Shown: positions 25,179 to 37,018, numbered from the stretch's first letter. The stretch: 64,000 bases of DNA from Rhodococcus sp. OK519 (GCF_003051005.1 NZ_QAOW01000004.1:62001-126000); one strand, 5' to 3'. Made by a program: numbers and translations. The notes: a model not told the origin generated them from the letters alone.

Positions 25179-25299
25179 AGCGGTTGTCGTGAGGCCGCCT
25201 CGACATGTGTGGTCCGCGGTCGTTCGGGGTATGTCGACAGCGTGGCGGGGCAAACCGGCGACAGGGTGCCGCGGACGGACCCCGGCCAGGAGGCGCGTG

Positions 25300-25533
25300 A
25301 TGGCAACCTGCGATACATGCGGCAACGACTATGACAAGTCGTTCACGGTGGTCATGGGGGACCGGCGTGGAGTGTTCGACAGTTTCGAGTGCGCAGCTCA
25401 CGCGATGGCACCCGTGTGCGGGCAGTGCGGGTGCCGAATCCTCGGGCACGGAGTCGAGGACGAGAGCCGCATATTCTGCTGCGCAAATTGCGCACGAACG
25501 GCCGGACACGAACAGCTTGTCGACCGGGTGTGA
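25300..25533 (+). CDS. Small cysteine-rich zinc-ribbon protein
   Basis: A 77-residue protein; CCAGGAGG precedes ATG 25300. The N-terminus MATCDTCGNDYDKSF has a CxxC knuckle. Further cysteines occur in FECAAHA, CGQCGC and FCCANCA, enough for two metal sites. The pattern matches small prokaryotic zinc-ribbon or metallothionein-like proteins seen in actinobacteria and proteobacteria. Its role is probably metal binding or a small redox/stress function. It overlaps nothing on its strand and follows the candidate small RNA. Confidence 0.75.
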   Translation: MATCDTCGNDYDKSFTVVMGDRRGVFDSFECAAHAMAPVCGQCGCRILGHGVEDESRIFCCANCARTAGHEQLVDRV

Positions 25534-25539
25534 CGAGCG

Positions 25540-25899
25540 GCGCGCACCCGCTGCGTCACCGACACTCCCGTCCAGCGACAGCGCCCTGTACCCGTGGCCC
25601 GCCAGGACCCCCGCCGCCACGGTGGACTCCTCGGCCCGCAGTTCGTCGGCGATCTCGCGGCGGGTTGGTGGGCGCCCCAATTCATGTGACAGGGCGTCGG
25701 AGGACCGCCGGATCTGCTCGTGGACCTCGCCGCGGCCGTCGAACCGCCGCGCGACGTGCTCGGCCGACGGGGGACAGCGTGTGACGGCGCGGTCGCGCAG
25801 CCTTGTGAATCGTGGATCTGCGGCGTCGAGCGACGACATCGATTGCAAGAGCGGGACAACGTCCACGTACTCGTCGGTGTGGGTGACGGTGCGAGTCAC
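25540..25899 (-). pseudogene. Internally deleted SigF/SigB-type sigma factor remnant
   Basis: The leftward frame from GTG 25899 begins exactly like an actinobacterial SigF-group sigma factor: DEYVDVVPLLQSM, DPRFTRLRDRAV, AEHVARRFDGRGEVHEQ (region 1.2/2.1). It then jumps directly to RRSSDALSHELGRPPTRREIADEL and VLAGHGYRALSLDGSVGD, which belong to region 3. The segment for core binding and -10 recognition (regions 2.2-2.4, ~75 residues) is gone, and region 4 is missing after ~25540. It cannot act as a normal sigma factor. The frame stays open, so a short product is possible. Confidence 0.7.
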
Positions 25900-27000
25900 A
25901 CAATCGCCTCGCAGTGACGGGGGAACGGCATCAGGGGACCGGGCCAGGGTGATATCCGTGCGCTCACGTGTCCTCCGTTCGATCGACAGCGGACACGACT
26001 CATCGTAGGCGTGGGGCGGCCGGGGAGGGGAGTGCGTGGGTCCGCCGGAGGGCCTGAGGCGGGGCGTAATTCGTCCGTTTGCTCACACGTTTGCGCAGGT
26101 AGCGGCGTCCGGTCGGCCGAGCGGATCGGTGCGGCGCGTGGGTGATGGGGGCGGCACGAACGGGACTGTCCGAGACTGGCTCGTGTCGAACGCGCCGAAT
26201 CCACGAACCATCAACGCGCACATGGATATTCGTCATTATCCATGACGGTGGTGTGGGTCTGGGCGGAACCTGCGGGGTAGGGCGGCCCACGGGCCGAAGT
26301 CTCTGCCGGCGCGAGAGGAATTGGTACCGACTGTACGTCGCGCGTCGTTCGAATTCCGGCAAACCGGCGGCGGCGTGGCTCGTCGATTTTGCCGCGAGTT
26401 CGAGGATGTTGTCGCTGGATTCGGGTGCCGGCCGGATCGCCGGTGACGTCTCGGGCCTCGTGGACGGTGCGCCGACAGACCGACCTGGCAGCGTGGAGGT
26501 CGCGGCCCGTCGGCCGAGCTTTCGGCGGCGATGCTTCTGACCGGATCGGTGTGCGCCGTGCGGGCGGTGTCTGACGCCGATGTCGGCGTTCGAGGCCTGG
26601 CGTGGGTGGATTCGCTCGGGCAACCTCTGGGGAACCGCCCGATCCCGATAACTTGACATAATGTGGATTATCGGCGAAATGGCGACGTGGGATAACGCCG
26701 TCCGTACGGGTTTGCCGCGGCGCTTCGCCGGTGCCGTCGACCGTTCGTTGTCCGATGCTCTGGACTCTGGATGTGCGCGCTGTCGCTGCGCCTGCTCGAC
26801 GCGTGTGTCCGGCGCGGTTCGGCCCGTCGTCGGCGTCCGACTTGCGGGACGTATCACTCGGACCGCTGTGGACCGCTGTGGGTCTGTCGCGATCCGCCGG
26901 TCGGGATTCAAGCTTCGAGCCTGCCCGGGTCGGCGGCCGGATACCGATCAGATGCCGCCGGGCCCGGATCGACCTCCTCGGCGCTCTCCTGTCATCCCGC
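25900..27000. other. 1.1-kb region without recognisable genes
   Basis: Several open frames exist on both strands but are arginine/proline/serine-rich without domain features, and no good ribosome binding sites precede them. An inverted repeat lies at 26221-26244. A promoter-like TTGACA (26653-26658) leads into ATAAT-GTGG-ATTAT (26658-26671). The region may hold decayed sequence or unrecognised noncoding RNA. Confidence 0.5.
26221..26244. promoter_or_regulatory. Inverted repeat CATGGATA-N8-TATCCATG
   Basis: A perfect 8-bp inverted repeat with an eight-base spacer lies in a locally AT-rich part of a gene-free region. It is a candidate binding site for a dimeric regulator, with no adjacent target gene identified. 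Confidence 0.3.
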
Positions 27001-27045
27001 CGTGTGCCCATCAATACGTCACAGTGACGTATTGATGGGCACACG
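27001..27045. repeat. 45-bp perfect palindrome downstream of uvrA-like gene
   Basis: Bases 27001-27022 are the exact reverse complement of 27024-27045, separated by one base. The arm contains GTGCCCATCAATACGTCAC and is less GC-rich than its surroundings. It starts nine bases after the uvrA-like stop (read leftward). It could work as a terminator, although there is no T-tract, or be a recombination or protein-binding site. Its perfection suggests selection or recent origin. Confidence 0.8.
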
Positions 27046-27053
27046 GTTGTCGG

Positions 27054-29411
<2,358 letters not shown>

Positions 29412-29460
29412 CGTGTCTCCCTCTGTGGTGTGCGGCCTCCATGTCTACCGGAACGCACTG

Positions 29461-30072
29461 TCATCGCGTCGCGGTCTGCCAGGTGAAACCGTCGGGGTCG
29501 GTGAAGGGACCGGCCTCGGTCCCGATCACGATCCCGTGCGATCCGGTTCCGTCGTCGGCCACCCCGGCGTCCTTCGCGAGGGCACGGCGCCCGTAGAGCG
29601 CCAGTTTGATGAGTGACCCCGGGGCGGCGAACTCGACGTACTTGCGGCCGAAGCTCTTGGCCACCTCAAACCCATGGTCGACGTAGAACTGCTTGCTCGC
29701 CTTGACATCGTCGGCACCGAGCAGCAGGACGATGTCGTCGATCTTCCGGCTGGCGGGCCCGGTGTTCTTCTTCGACGACGTCGCGATCTTCCAGATCGCG
29801 CCGTCCGGGGACTGCACGACGCCGCCGTAGCCCCAGAGACTCTTCTTGACAGGCTGGAGAATGCTCGCTCCGGCGTCGAGTGCGGTCTCGACGAGGGTGT
29901 CAACGATGTTGGGCTGGGACACCACGAGTGACAGCGTGTAACCGCGGAATCCGGTGGTCGGTGCGGCGGTGTCTGCGACGGCGGCGAGGTCGTCGACGCC
30001 GAGAGCTGCATGGAAGGCCTTTGCGGCGCCGGGGTCGGGGGCGTCGAGGGTCAGTGCGGTGATCGTGGTCAT
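29461..30072 (-). CDS. VOC/glyoxalase-superfamily protein (two domains)
   Basis: A 203-residue protein with two beta-alpha-beta-beta-beta modules: TALTLDAPDPGAAKAFHAAL...VVQSPDGAIWKIA and DDIVLLLGADDVKASKQFYVDHGF...TDPDGFTWQTA. These match the VOC superfamily of dioxygenases, glyoxalases and drug-sequestering proteins. The glutamate/histidine metal positions are not all clear. It starts one base after the next VOC gene's stop, in an operon with that gene and an AraC regulator. Confidence 0.85.
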   Translation of the reverse strand: MTTITALTLDAPDPGAAKAFHAALGVDDLAAVADTAAPTTGFRGYTLSLVVSQPNIVDTLVETALDAGASILQPVKKSLWGYGGVVQSPDGAIWKIATSSKKNTGPASRKIDDIVLLLGADDVKASKQFYVDHGFEVAKSFGRKYVEFAAPGSLIKLALYGRRALAKDAGVADDGTGSHGIVIGTEAGPFTDPDGFTWQTATR

Positions 30073-30073
30073 G

Positions 30074-30484
30074 TCAGCGCACCTCGTTGATGCGGAGCAG
30101 GTTGCCTGCGGGGTCGCGGACGGCGAAGTCGCGGATGCCGTAGGGCTGCTCGATCGGTTCCTGGACGATCTCCGCGCCGCCGGCCGCGAGCTTCTCGAAG
30201 GTGCCGTCGAGGTCGGGGGTGGCGAGCGTGAGGATCGCGTACGTGCCCTTCGCCATCATCTCGGTTATGGTGCGGCGCTCGTCGTCGGTGATGCCGGGGT
30301 CGGCGGCCGGCGGGTGCAGGACCAGCGATGTGCCGGGCTGGTCCGGGTGGCCGACGGTGATCCAGTACATGTCGTTGTAGCCCACCTCCTTGCGAACCTC
30401 GAAGCCGAGGAGATCGCGGTAGAAGGCGAGCGTGGCGTCGCGGTCGATGTGCGGGAGGAACGCGGAGTGGATGGTGATGTTCAT
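30074..30484 (-). CDS. VOC/glyoxalase-family protein
   Basis: A 136-residue single-module VOC protein when started at MNITIH (ATG 30484); an alternative start at 30493 adds three residues. It has FLPHIDRDATLAFYRDLLGFEV at the front and a C-terminal GIRDFAVRDPAGNLLRINE, the typical paired-domain half of glyoxalase-like enzymes. It lies between the AraC regulator and the second VOC gene, all leftward with one-base gaps. The operon probably handles a toxic electrophile or an antibiotic, but no substrate can be assigned. Confidence 0.85.
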   Translation of the reverse strand: MNITIHSAFLPHIDRDATLAFYRDLLGFEVRKEVGYNDMYWITVGHPDQPGTSLVLHPPAADPGITDDERRTITEMMAKGTYAILTLATPDLDGTFEKLAAGGAEIVQEPIEQPYGIRDFAVRDPAGNLLRINEVR

Positions 30485-30494
30485 GACGATCACG

Positions 30495-30935
<441 letters not shown>

Positions 30936-31019
30936 ATCCGTGATGGTGCCACGTCATTCGGGAGTCCGCAGCTTCGCGGAGACCGGTGGCGGGTCCTGGA
31001 TGCGTGGGACAATGACGCG

Positions 31020-33530
31020 GTGGCCGCCGTCGGTGCACGATCCGATCCCGGGTGTGAGCTGTGTTCGCTCACGGCATCGGACGGGGACAGCGGCGCCTGG
31101 CTGCTCACGTATCTCGGGTTCGATCCTGACACGGAGGGGCAGCGGGAAGCGCTCCTCACCCTCGCCAACGGCTATCAATCGGTGCGTGGTGCGCTGGCCG
31201 AGTCCCACGCGGACGGTGTGCACTACCCCGGCGTGTACGTCGCGGGCTGCTACAACCGTCTCGACTCTTTGATCGACGGCGTGCGGCACGAGGACGAGAG
31301 CATCGTGAACCTGCCGAACTGGGTGGGCGTGACGTTCCGGATCGACGACGGTCCGTGGTCGTCCCCCGCCGGTGACAGCACCGTCGACCACCACCACGTG
31401 GGACTGGACGTGCGCGGGGGTCTGCTTCTGCGGGAGACGGTCCTGGTCGACTCGCGAGGGCGCCGGACCCGATTGCGACAGCGTCGCCTGGTGTCGATGG
31501 CGGACCCGCACCTCGCGGTCGTCGACACGCTGGTGCGTCCGGAGAACTGGTCGGGCCGGCTCACCGTGCGCTCGACACTCGACGGGACCGTCCGGAACAC
31601 GAATGTCGCGGACCTGTCCCGGTTCGCCGATCGTCATCTGACCGAGGTGACGTCGGGACCGTCCGGGGACGACGTGGTGTGGTTGCACGCGGAGACCAGC
31701 CAGTCGCGCCTGCGGGTGGCGCAGGCGGCGCGCACCCGGGTCCGTGTCGACGGGATGTCCGTCGAGGCCGAGCGGACCCGGAGTTTCGGATCGGATGCGG
31801 TGGCCGACGAGATCTCGCTGGAGGTCGCGTCCGGGCAGAGCGTCGAGGTGGAGAAGACCGTCGCGATGTACACGTCGCACGATCGGGCCATCTCCGAACC
31901 GGGTCTCGCGGCGCGGGAGGCCGCCCACAGCGCGTGCTCGTTCGAGCGGGTGGTGGCCGACCACGTGGAGGCGTGGGCGTCGCTGTGGCGGCGGTTCGAG
32001 GTGGTCGTCGAGGCGGACGTGCGGACCCGGCTCGCGGCGAACGTGCAGATCTTTCATGTGCTGCAGACCCTTTCCCCGCACACTGCGGATCTGGATGCCG
32101 GGGTGCCGGCACGTGGCCTGCACGGCGAGGGCTACCGCGGTCACATCTTCTGGGACGAGATGTTCGTGTTCGGGTTCCTGAATCTGCGGCTGCCGGAGCT
32201 GACCCGGGCGTTGCTGCTCTACCGGTTCCGTCGTCTACCGCAGGCCCGGCGGTTGGCGACGGCGCAGGGGCTGCGTGGTGCGTTGTTCCCGTGGCAGAGC
32301 GGGAGTGACGGTCGGGAGGAGACGCCGCGGATGTTCTTCAACCCGCGATCGGGTCGGTGGATGGCCGACAATTCGCGGCGTCAGTTCCACGTCGGTCTGG
32401 CGGTCGCCTACAACGTGTGGAGCTATTGGGAGGCGACGGCGGATCTGGGCTTCCTCGCGAGCTTCGGCGCCGAGATGCTGGTGGAGAACGCGCGACTGTG
32501 GGCGAGCCTGGCGGTGTACGACCCGGCCGACGATCGGTTCGACATCCGTGGGGTGATGGGGCCGGACGAGTTCCACGACGGCTACCCGGATCGTCCCGGC
32601 GGCGGCATCGACAACAGCGCGTACGTCAACGTGTTGGCTTCGTGGTCGCTGGCGCGCGCGCTCGACGCGTATCGCGTCCTGGGTGAGAACGAGGCGGCCG
32701 GCGTGTGGGAGCGACTGCGAGTGACCGCCGAGGAGATCGAGCATTGGGACTATCTGCGGCGGCGCATGCGGTTGTGCTTCCTCTCGAATGGGTTGCTGAG
32801 CCAGTTCGAGGGCTACGAGTCGCTGCGGGAACTGGACTGGGCGGGCTACCGGGCGCGCTACGGGAACATCGGACGGCTCGATCAGATCCTCGAGGCCGAG
32901 GGCGACTCCTGCCTGCGGTACCGGGCGTCGAAGCAGGCGGACGTGCTGATGCTGCTGTACCTGTTCTCCGCCGAGGAGCTGACGGCCCTCGTACACCAGA
33001 TGGGCTATCCGTTCGATCCGGCGTCGATCCCCGAGACGGTCGAGTTCTATCTGGCGCGGACGTCGCACGGGTCGACGCTGAGCAGGGTGACACACGCGTG
33101 GGTGCTGGTGCGCGGCGATCGGCGGGGGTCGTGGGAGATGTTGGGTGAGGCCCTCGAATCGGATCTGTCCGACACCCAGGGCGGCACGACCCGCGAGGGT
33201 ATCCATCTGGGGGCGATGGCGGGCAGCATCGACATCCTGCAGCGCTGCTATTCGGGATTCGCGATCCGGGAGGGCGTGCTGTGGTTGCACCCGCAACTAC
33301 CCGACGAGTTGCGGAACCTCGAATTCGACGTCCGCTACCGCGGTCATTGGATCCACGTGCGCTGCGACCACGCGTCGGTGACGGTGTCGACGCGCAGGAG
33401 CCGGGCCGCGCCGGTTCGGATCGACATCGACGGGTCGGTGCACGAGCTGGCGTCGGGCAGTCGGGTGAGGGTGGAACTGCGGCGGGGCCGTGCCGTCGAT
33501 GGCACGCTGGAGACGGCACCCGATTTGTGA
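31020..33530 (+). CDS. Glycoside hydrolase family 65 phosphorylase/hydrolase
   Basis: A protein of about 836 residues if started at GTG 31020; the frame is open further upstream but overlaps the divergent AraC gene, so the start is uncertain. GH65 features are WLLTYLGFDPDTEGQREALLTLANGYQSVRGA at the N-terminus, FWDEMFVFGFLNL, the general acid Glu517 in GVMGPDEFHDGYP, and KQADVLMLLYLF (phosphate/sugar site). In mycobacteria a GH65 domain forms the C-terminus of Rv2006 (OtsB1); the trehalose-phosphatase half is absent here. It probably acts on trehalose, maltose or a related disaccharide. A universal stress protein gene follows 15 bases later. Confidence 0.85.
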   Translation: MAAVGARSDPGCELCSLTASDGDSGAWLLTYLGFDPDTEGQREALLTLANGYQSVRGALAESHADGVHYPGVYVAGCYNRLDSLIDGVRHEDESIVNLPNWVGVTFRIDDGPWSSPAGDSTVDHHHVGLDVRGGLLLRETVLVDSRGRRTRLRQRRLVSMADPHLAVVDTLVRPENWSGRLTVRSTLDGTVRNTNVADLSRFADRHLTEVTSGPSGDDVVWLHAETSQSRLRVAQAARTRVRVDGMSVEAERTRSFGSDAVADEISLEVASGQSVEVEKTVAMYTSHDRAISEPGLAAREAAHSACSFERVVADHVEAWASLWRRFEVVVEADVRTRLAANVQIFHVLQTLSPHTADLDAGVPARGLHGEGYRGHIFWDEMFVFGFLNLRLPELTRALLLYRFRRLPQARRLATAQGLRGALFPWQSGSDGREETPRMFFNPRSGRWMADNSRRQFHVGLAVAYNVWSYWEATADLGFLASFGAEMLVENARLWASLAVYDPADDRFDIRGVMGPDEFHDGYPDRPGGGIDNSAYVNVLASWSLARALDAYRVLGENEAAGVWERLRVTAEEIEHWDYLRRRMRLCFLSNGLLSQFEGYESLRELDWAGYRARYGNIGRLDQILEAEGDSCLRYRASKQADVLMLLYLFSAEELTALVHQMGYPFDPASIPETVEFYLARTSHGSTLSRVTHAWVLVRGDRRGSWEMLGEALESDLSDTQGGTTREGIHLGAMAGSIDILQRCYSGFAIREGVLWLHPQLPDELRNLEFDVRYRGHWIHVRCDHASVTVSTRRSRAAPVRIDIDGSVHELASGSRVRVELRRGRAVDGTLETAPDL

Positions 33531-33545
33531 GGGAGGTTCGACGCA

Positions 33546-34505
33546 ATGGAGACCGACCCGGAAACGGACTTCGCGGAGGGATCGGTGGTGGCCGGTATCG
33601 ACGGGTCGCCGTCGTCGTTCGAGGCGTTGCGGTGGGCGGCGCAGGTGGCCCGCTGCAAGCGCGCTCCCCTGCACGTAGCGCACGTGCTACCGAGCCCCGG
33701 GGTGTATCTGAGTGAGGCGGCGGTGCTGATCCAGGCGCAGTTCACCGAGAAGCTCGAGTCGGATTCGGTGAGCCTGCTGCGCCGCGCGCGTGAACTCGTG
33801 GGCGCCGAGTTCTCCGACGTCGACTCGACGTTCGCGCAGTATCCGGGTCCGCCGTCCGCCGCGCTCGTCGAGTTGAGTGGGCGTGCCGGTCTGCTGGTGC
33901 TGGGGGCGACGGGCGCGGGCACTGTGGGGGCCATGCTGGTGGGGTCGACGGGGCAGCGCGTCGCGAACCATGCCCGCTGCCCGGTACTGGTGTGCCGTGG
34001 CGGTGGGCCGGTGGAGGCCGACGAGAGGCCGATCGTCGTCGGTGTCGACGGCAGCGCGCTGAGTATCCAGGCGGTGGGCATCGCCCACGAGTATGCGGCC
34101 GTGCTCGGTGCACGTCTGGTAGCCGTGCATGCGTGGGGTCCGGCGCGAACGATCCAGCGGTACGGGGCATTTCGGCTCGTCGACTGGCCGGCGGTCGAAG
34201 CCGAGGAGCGAGCGCTGTTGGCGGAGAGCATGGCCGGCCACTCGGCCGCGTGGCCCGACGTGCGCGTCGAGACGGTCCTCGAGCAGAACAGTGCGGGCCG
34301 AACGCTGCTCGAGTACGCCGGGCAGGCGCGGTTCGTGGTGGTGGGCAGCCGTGGACGGAGCCGGATCGCCGGGGCGCTGCTGGGGTCGACCAGCCAGAAT
34401 CTGCTGCATCATTCGCCGTGTCCGGTGATGATCTGTCGCGGCAAGGGCGCCGCCGGCGTCGACGGCGAATTCGACGGCGAGGCGTGGACCAGCGACTCAG
34501 TGTGA
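33546..34505 (+). CDS. Tandem-domain universal stress protein
   Basis: A 319-residue protein with two UspA domains. Domain one has VVAGIDGSPSSFEALRWAA and LLVLGATGAGTVGAMLVGSTGQRVANHARCPVLV. Domain two has IVVGVDGSALSIQAV and FVVVGSRGRSRIAGALLGSTSQNLLHHSPCPVMI. The G-x2-G-x9-G(S/T) ATP-binding pattern is intact in both. It resembles mycobacterial dormancy-regulon USPs. It is probably co-transcribed with the GH65 gene. Its 3' end overlaps the convergent second USP gene by nine bases. Confidence 0.92.
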   Translation: METDPETDFAEGSVVAGIDGSPSSFEALRWAAQVARCKRAPLHVAHVLPSPGVYLSEAAVLIQAQFTEKLESDSVSLLRRARELVGAEFSDVDSTFAQYPGPPSAALVELSGRAGLLVLGATGAGTVGAMLVGSTGQRVANHARCPVLVCRGGGPVEADERPIVVGVDGSALSIQAVGIAHEYAAVLGARLVAVHAWGPARTIQRYGAFRLVDWPAVEAEERALLAESMAGHSAAWPDVRVETVLEQNSAGRTLLEYAGQARFVVVGSRGRSRIAGALLGSTSQNLLHHSPCPVMICRGKGAAGVDGEFDGEAWTSDSV

Positions 34506-35348
34506 GCGGACCACCATCAGGGGAATCGTGGTGCTGCGCAGCAGCGCCGCGCTGGTGGACCCGAGAGTCATGCCGTGGAAGCCGCCGCGCCCGCGACTGC
34601 CGACGACGATGAGCCGGGCGCCGGCGCCGCGCATGAGCAGGTTCCGGGCGGGTCGGTCCTGAACGATCACCTGCTTCACCGACACCGACGGATGCTTCTC
34701 CCGCCACGGTGCGAGTCGCTCCGCGAGCAGGTGCTGCTCGGCGGCGGCGATGTCCGTCCAGGTGTCCGCGACCGATCCTTCGGGGAGGGCGCGGTCGGAC
34801 CACGCGTGCAGCGCCACCAGGTCGGCACCGTGCAACGTTGCCTCGTCGAATGCGGCGGCGACCGCGGGTTCGCTGGTCTCGGTGCCATCGACCCCGACGA
34901 CGACAGGTCCGTCGAAGGCGGGCTCTCCGGGACGTGGCCACCCCGCCACGACCACGACCGGGCAGGCGGCGTGGTGGACGATCGCGGAGGTCACCGATCC
35001 GATCAGTCCGCCGGTGAACTCCCCCAGTCCGCGGGTCCCGAGCACGATCATCCGGGCGGTGCCCTCATGATTCATCAGCGCCTGGACGGGTGTGAGCGCC
35101 ACCATCTCCGTCGAAGCGTCCACCCGGCCGACCTCGGCCGCGAGTTCGACGGCGTCCTGCAACGCGCTTTCGCCGCTGACCCGCAGGTCGTCGGCGAACG
35201 GGGACGCCATTCCGATTCCGCCGGTGGTGACGCTGGAGACCAATAGCAGCGGGTCGCCGCGCACCGAGGCCTCACCGGCCGCCCAACGCACCGCGTCGCG
35301 CGAACTCGCGGATCCGTCGACTCCGACGACGATCGGTGAACTTCCCAT
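34497..35348 (-). CDS. Tandem-domain universal stress protein
   Basis: A 283-residue protein when started at ATG 35348 (MGSSPIVVGVDGSASSRDAV), preceded by AGGGAG; the longer upstream frame is low-complexity and unlikely to be translated. Two UspA domains are present, with ATP-binding loops LGTRGLGEFTGGLIGSVTSA and VGSRGRGGFHGMTLGSTSAA. It converges with, and overlaps by nine bases, the other USP gene, so the transcripts could form a short antisense overlap. Confidence 0.92.
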   Translation of the reverse strand: MGSSPIVVGVDGSASSRDAVRWAAGEASVRGDPLLLVSSVTTGGIGMASPFADDLRVSGESALQDAVELAAEVGRVDASTEMVALTPVQALMNHEGTARMIVLGTRGLGEFTGGLIGSVTSAIVHHAACPVVVVAGWPRPGEPAFDGPVVVGVDGTETSEPAVAAAFDEATLHGADLVALHAWSDRALPEGSVADTWTDIAAAEQHLLAERLAPWREKHPSVSVKQVIVQDRPARNLLMRGAGARLIVVGSRGRGGFHGMTLGSTSAALLRSTTIPLMVVRSH

Positions 35349-35487
35349 GGGGACTCCCTGTCGGACGACTCCTTCCAGCAAACACCCGGACGCGGGCCCC
35401 CACCGAGGTTTGCGCCATCGCGGCGGCACCCGTGACGATCCGTGCCGGATTCGTCGGGAACTTCCTCGGCTGTGCTTAGCTGCACGC

Positions 35488-35958
35488 ATGGGGTGGATTT
35501 CACGGGAGATCGGCATTGCGACCGGGGTCGGCGCCATCGCGTCAGCGAGCGAGATGGGTGGTTCCGATGTTGTCGGGTTTGAACCTCTGGTGTTGACGAT
35601 GGGCGCGTTCGTCGGGGTCGTTGTCGGAACAGTGTCCGTCGTCGGTGGCACTCTGGCGGTGCAGTCGGCGCAGGTGTGGCCGCCGCGGTCGGCGTGGTGT
35701 TGGCGGCACAGGTTTGCGGTCTGCTCCGCCGCCGCAGTGTTCCTGTTGCTCGCGATGTTCTTCATCTGGAGTGTGTCGACTTCGGGGATGTCCACGAACC
35801 CGGATTCGTCGGAGGGCGCGTGGTTCATGGGGATGTCTGCAGCGTGCGCCGCGGTGACCTACGGATGCACCATTTTCCTGGCGCCGACAGTCGACTCACG
35901 TGCGCATCCTCGACGACCGAAGCGAATGAGCGACCCGGGGACGCGCTCGAGCGGCTGA
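35488..35958 (+). CDS. Hypothetical small membrane protein
   Basis: A 156-residue protein starting at ATG 35488. It has about four hydrophobic segments: GIGAIAS-type N-terminus, LVLTMGAFVGVVVGTVSVVGG, AVFLLLAMFFIWSV and MGMSAACAAVTYGCTIFLA. A charged tail (RAHPRRPKRM) follows. No family was recognised. It sits between a USP gene and the nitroreductase. Confidence 0.55.
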   Translation: MGWISREIGIATGVGAIASASEMGGSDVVGFEPLVLTMGAFVGVVVGTVSVVGGTLAVQSAQVWPPRSAWCWRHRFAVCSAAAVFLLLAMFFIWSVSTSGMSTNPDSSEGAWFMGMSAACAAVTYGCTIFLAPTVDSRAHPRRPKRMSDPGTRSSG

Positions 35959-36049
35959 GCTCGTTCGAACGTGGCGAGCCCGCGTTGCGCGCCGTCTCGT
36001 CCGATATCGGGATCTTGCCGGGACAGGCCGGTGGGACGACACTCGATGC

Positions 36050-37018
36050 ATGGGCACCCGAGCGGCTCCGGAGCCGATTCGGGCGGCGGTCTCCGTCGCC
36101 TGTCGGGCCCCCTCGGTGCACAACAGCCAACCGTGGTCGTGGGTGTTCAGTTGCGGGAGCCTCGAACTGCATGCCGATCGGCTGCGGGCGTTGCCGGTCG
36201 TCGACCCGCTGGCCCGTCAGATGGTGATCAGTTGCGGAGCGGCGCTGAACCACCTCGAGGTTGCGGTCGCCGCGCACGGACTCGGCGTCGCGGTAGATCG
36301 TCTACCGGATCCGGGCAATCCGATGCTGTTGGCGTCGGTCGCGTTCGTCTCGGCCGACGACTCCGAGCGGGCGCGATCGCTGCGGGCCGCCATCGAGGGA
36401 CGGTGGACCGACCGTCGCGCCTTCGGCACCCCGACCGACGACGCTCTCGCCGGCCTGCAGGACCTGCTCGGAGGCCACGGCGTCTCACTGACGTTCCTCG
36501 GAGCCGACGGCCCCTCCAGGCTGGCGGAGGCCACGCGCAGTGGTGCCGAACTACGCCGGCACGACGCCGCCTATCGGGCCGAATTATTCTGGTGGACAGG
36601 GCATTCCGGAACCATCGAGGGTATCCCTGCGAGTGCGCTGCCGGACGGCGCTACGGTCCCGGTGGGGCGGGAGTATCCGCGCGGCATCCTCGAACCGCCG
36701 GGGGCGTCGGACCGCGCCGCGCTGGCGGTGCTCAGCACCGACAGCGACACCCGCCTGGACTGGCTGCGGTGTGGGGAGGCGCTGTCGGAGTTGCTGCTCG
36801 AGGCGACGGTCCGGGGCCTGGCGACGTGCCCGCTCACCCACGTCACCGAGATCGCAGCGAGTCGGGAGATGGTGCGCGCAGCCGCGACCGCGTCGGGCGC
36901 GCGCGGCCGATTTCCCCAGGTGGTGGTGCGTTTGGGGACGCCGTCGGCGGGTGAGTTCGAGGTACCGCGGACGGGTCGGCGCCGCGTCGACGACGTGTGG
37001 CACGACGCGGGAATCTAG
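36050..37018 (+). CDS. Acg-type nitroreductase-fold protein
   Basis: A 322-residue protein. The N-terminus RAAVSVACRAPSVHNSQPWSW is the flavin-site motif of the mycobacterial Acg (Rv2032) subgroup; the C-terminal half has EALSELLLEATVRGLATCPLTHVTEI and a final PQVVVRLGTP strand. In this subgroup a lid covers the flavin site and the proteins may sequester rather than use FMN. Acg genes are classic DosR-regulon members. The neighbouring USPs and Rv2004c-like kinase fit that theme. Confidence 0.87.
   Translation: MGTRAAPEPIRAAVSVACRAPSVHNSQPWSWVFSCGSLELHADRLRALPVVDPLARQMVISCGAALNHLEVAVAAHGLGVAVDRLPDPGNPMLLASVAFVSADDSERARSLRAAIEGRWTDRRAFGTPTDDALAGLQDLLGGHGVSLTFLGADGPSRLAEATRSGAELRRHDAAYRAELFWWTGHSGTIEGIPASALPDGATVPVGREYPRGILEPPGASDRAALAVLSTDSDTRLDWLRCGEALSELLLEATVRGLATCPLTHVTEIAASREMVRAAATASGARGRFPQVVVRLGTPSAGEFEVPRTGRRRVDDVWHDAGI

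Noticed and set aside
26000-26911. 303-codon minus-strand frame in the gene-free region
   Set aside because: It is proline/arginine/serine-rich without hydrophobic core, domain or ribosome binding site, and competing frames of similar length exist.
30936-31019. TTCGGGA at the GH65 upstream region as a DosR box
   Set aside because: Only one half-site resembles the motif and the second half is missing.
34497-35828. Extended 443-codon version of the second USP gene
   Set aside because: The extra 160 N-terminal residues are low-complexity (Thr/Pro/Arg) and overlap the divergent membrane-protein gene; the ATG at 35348 has a good ribosome binding site and the canonical USP start.
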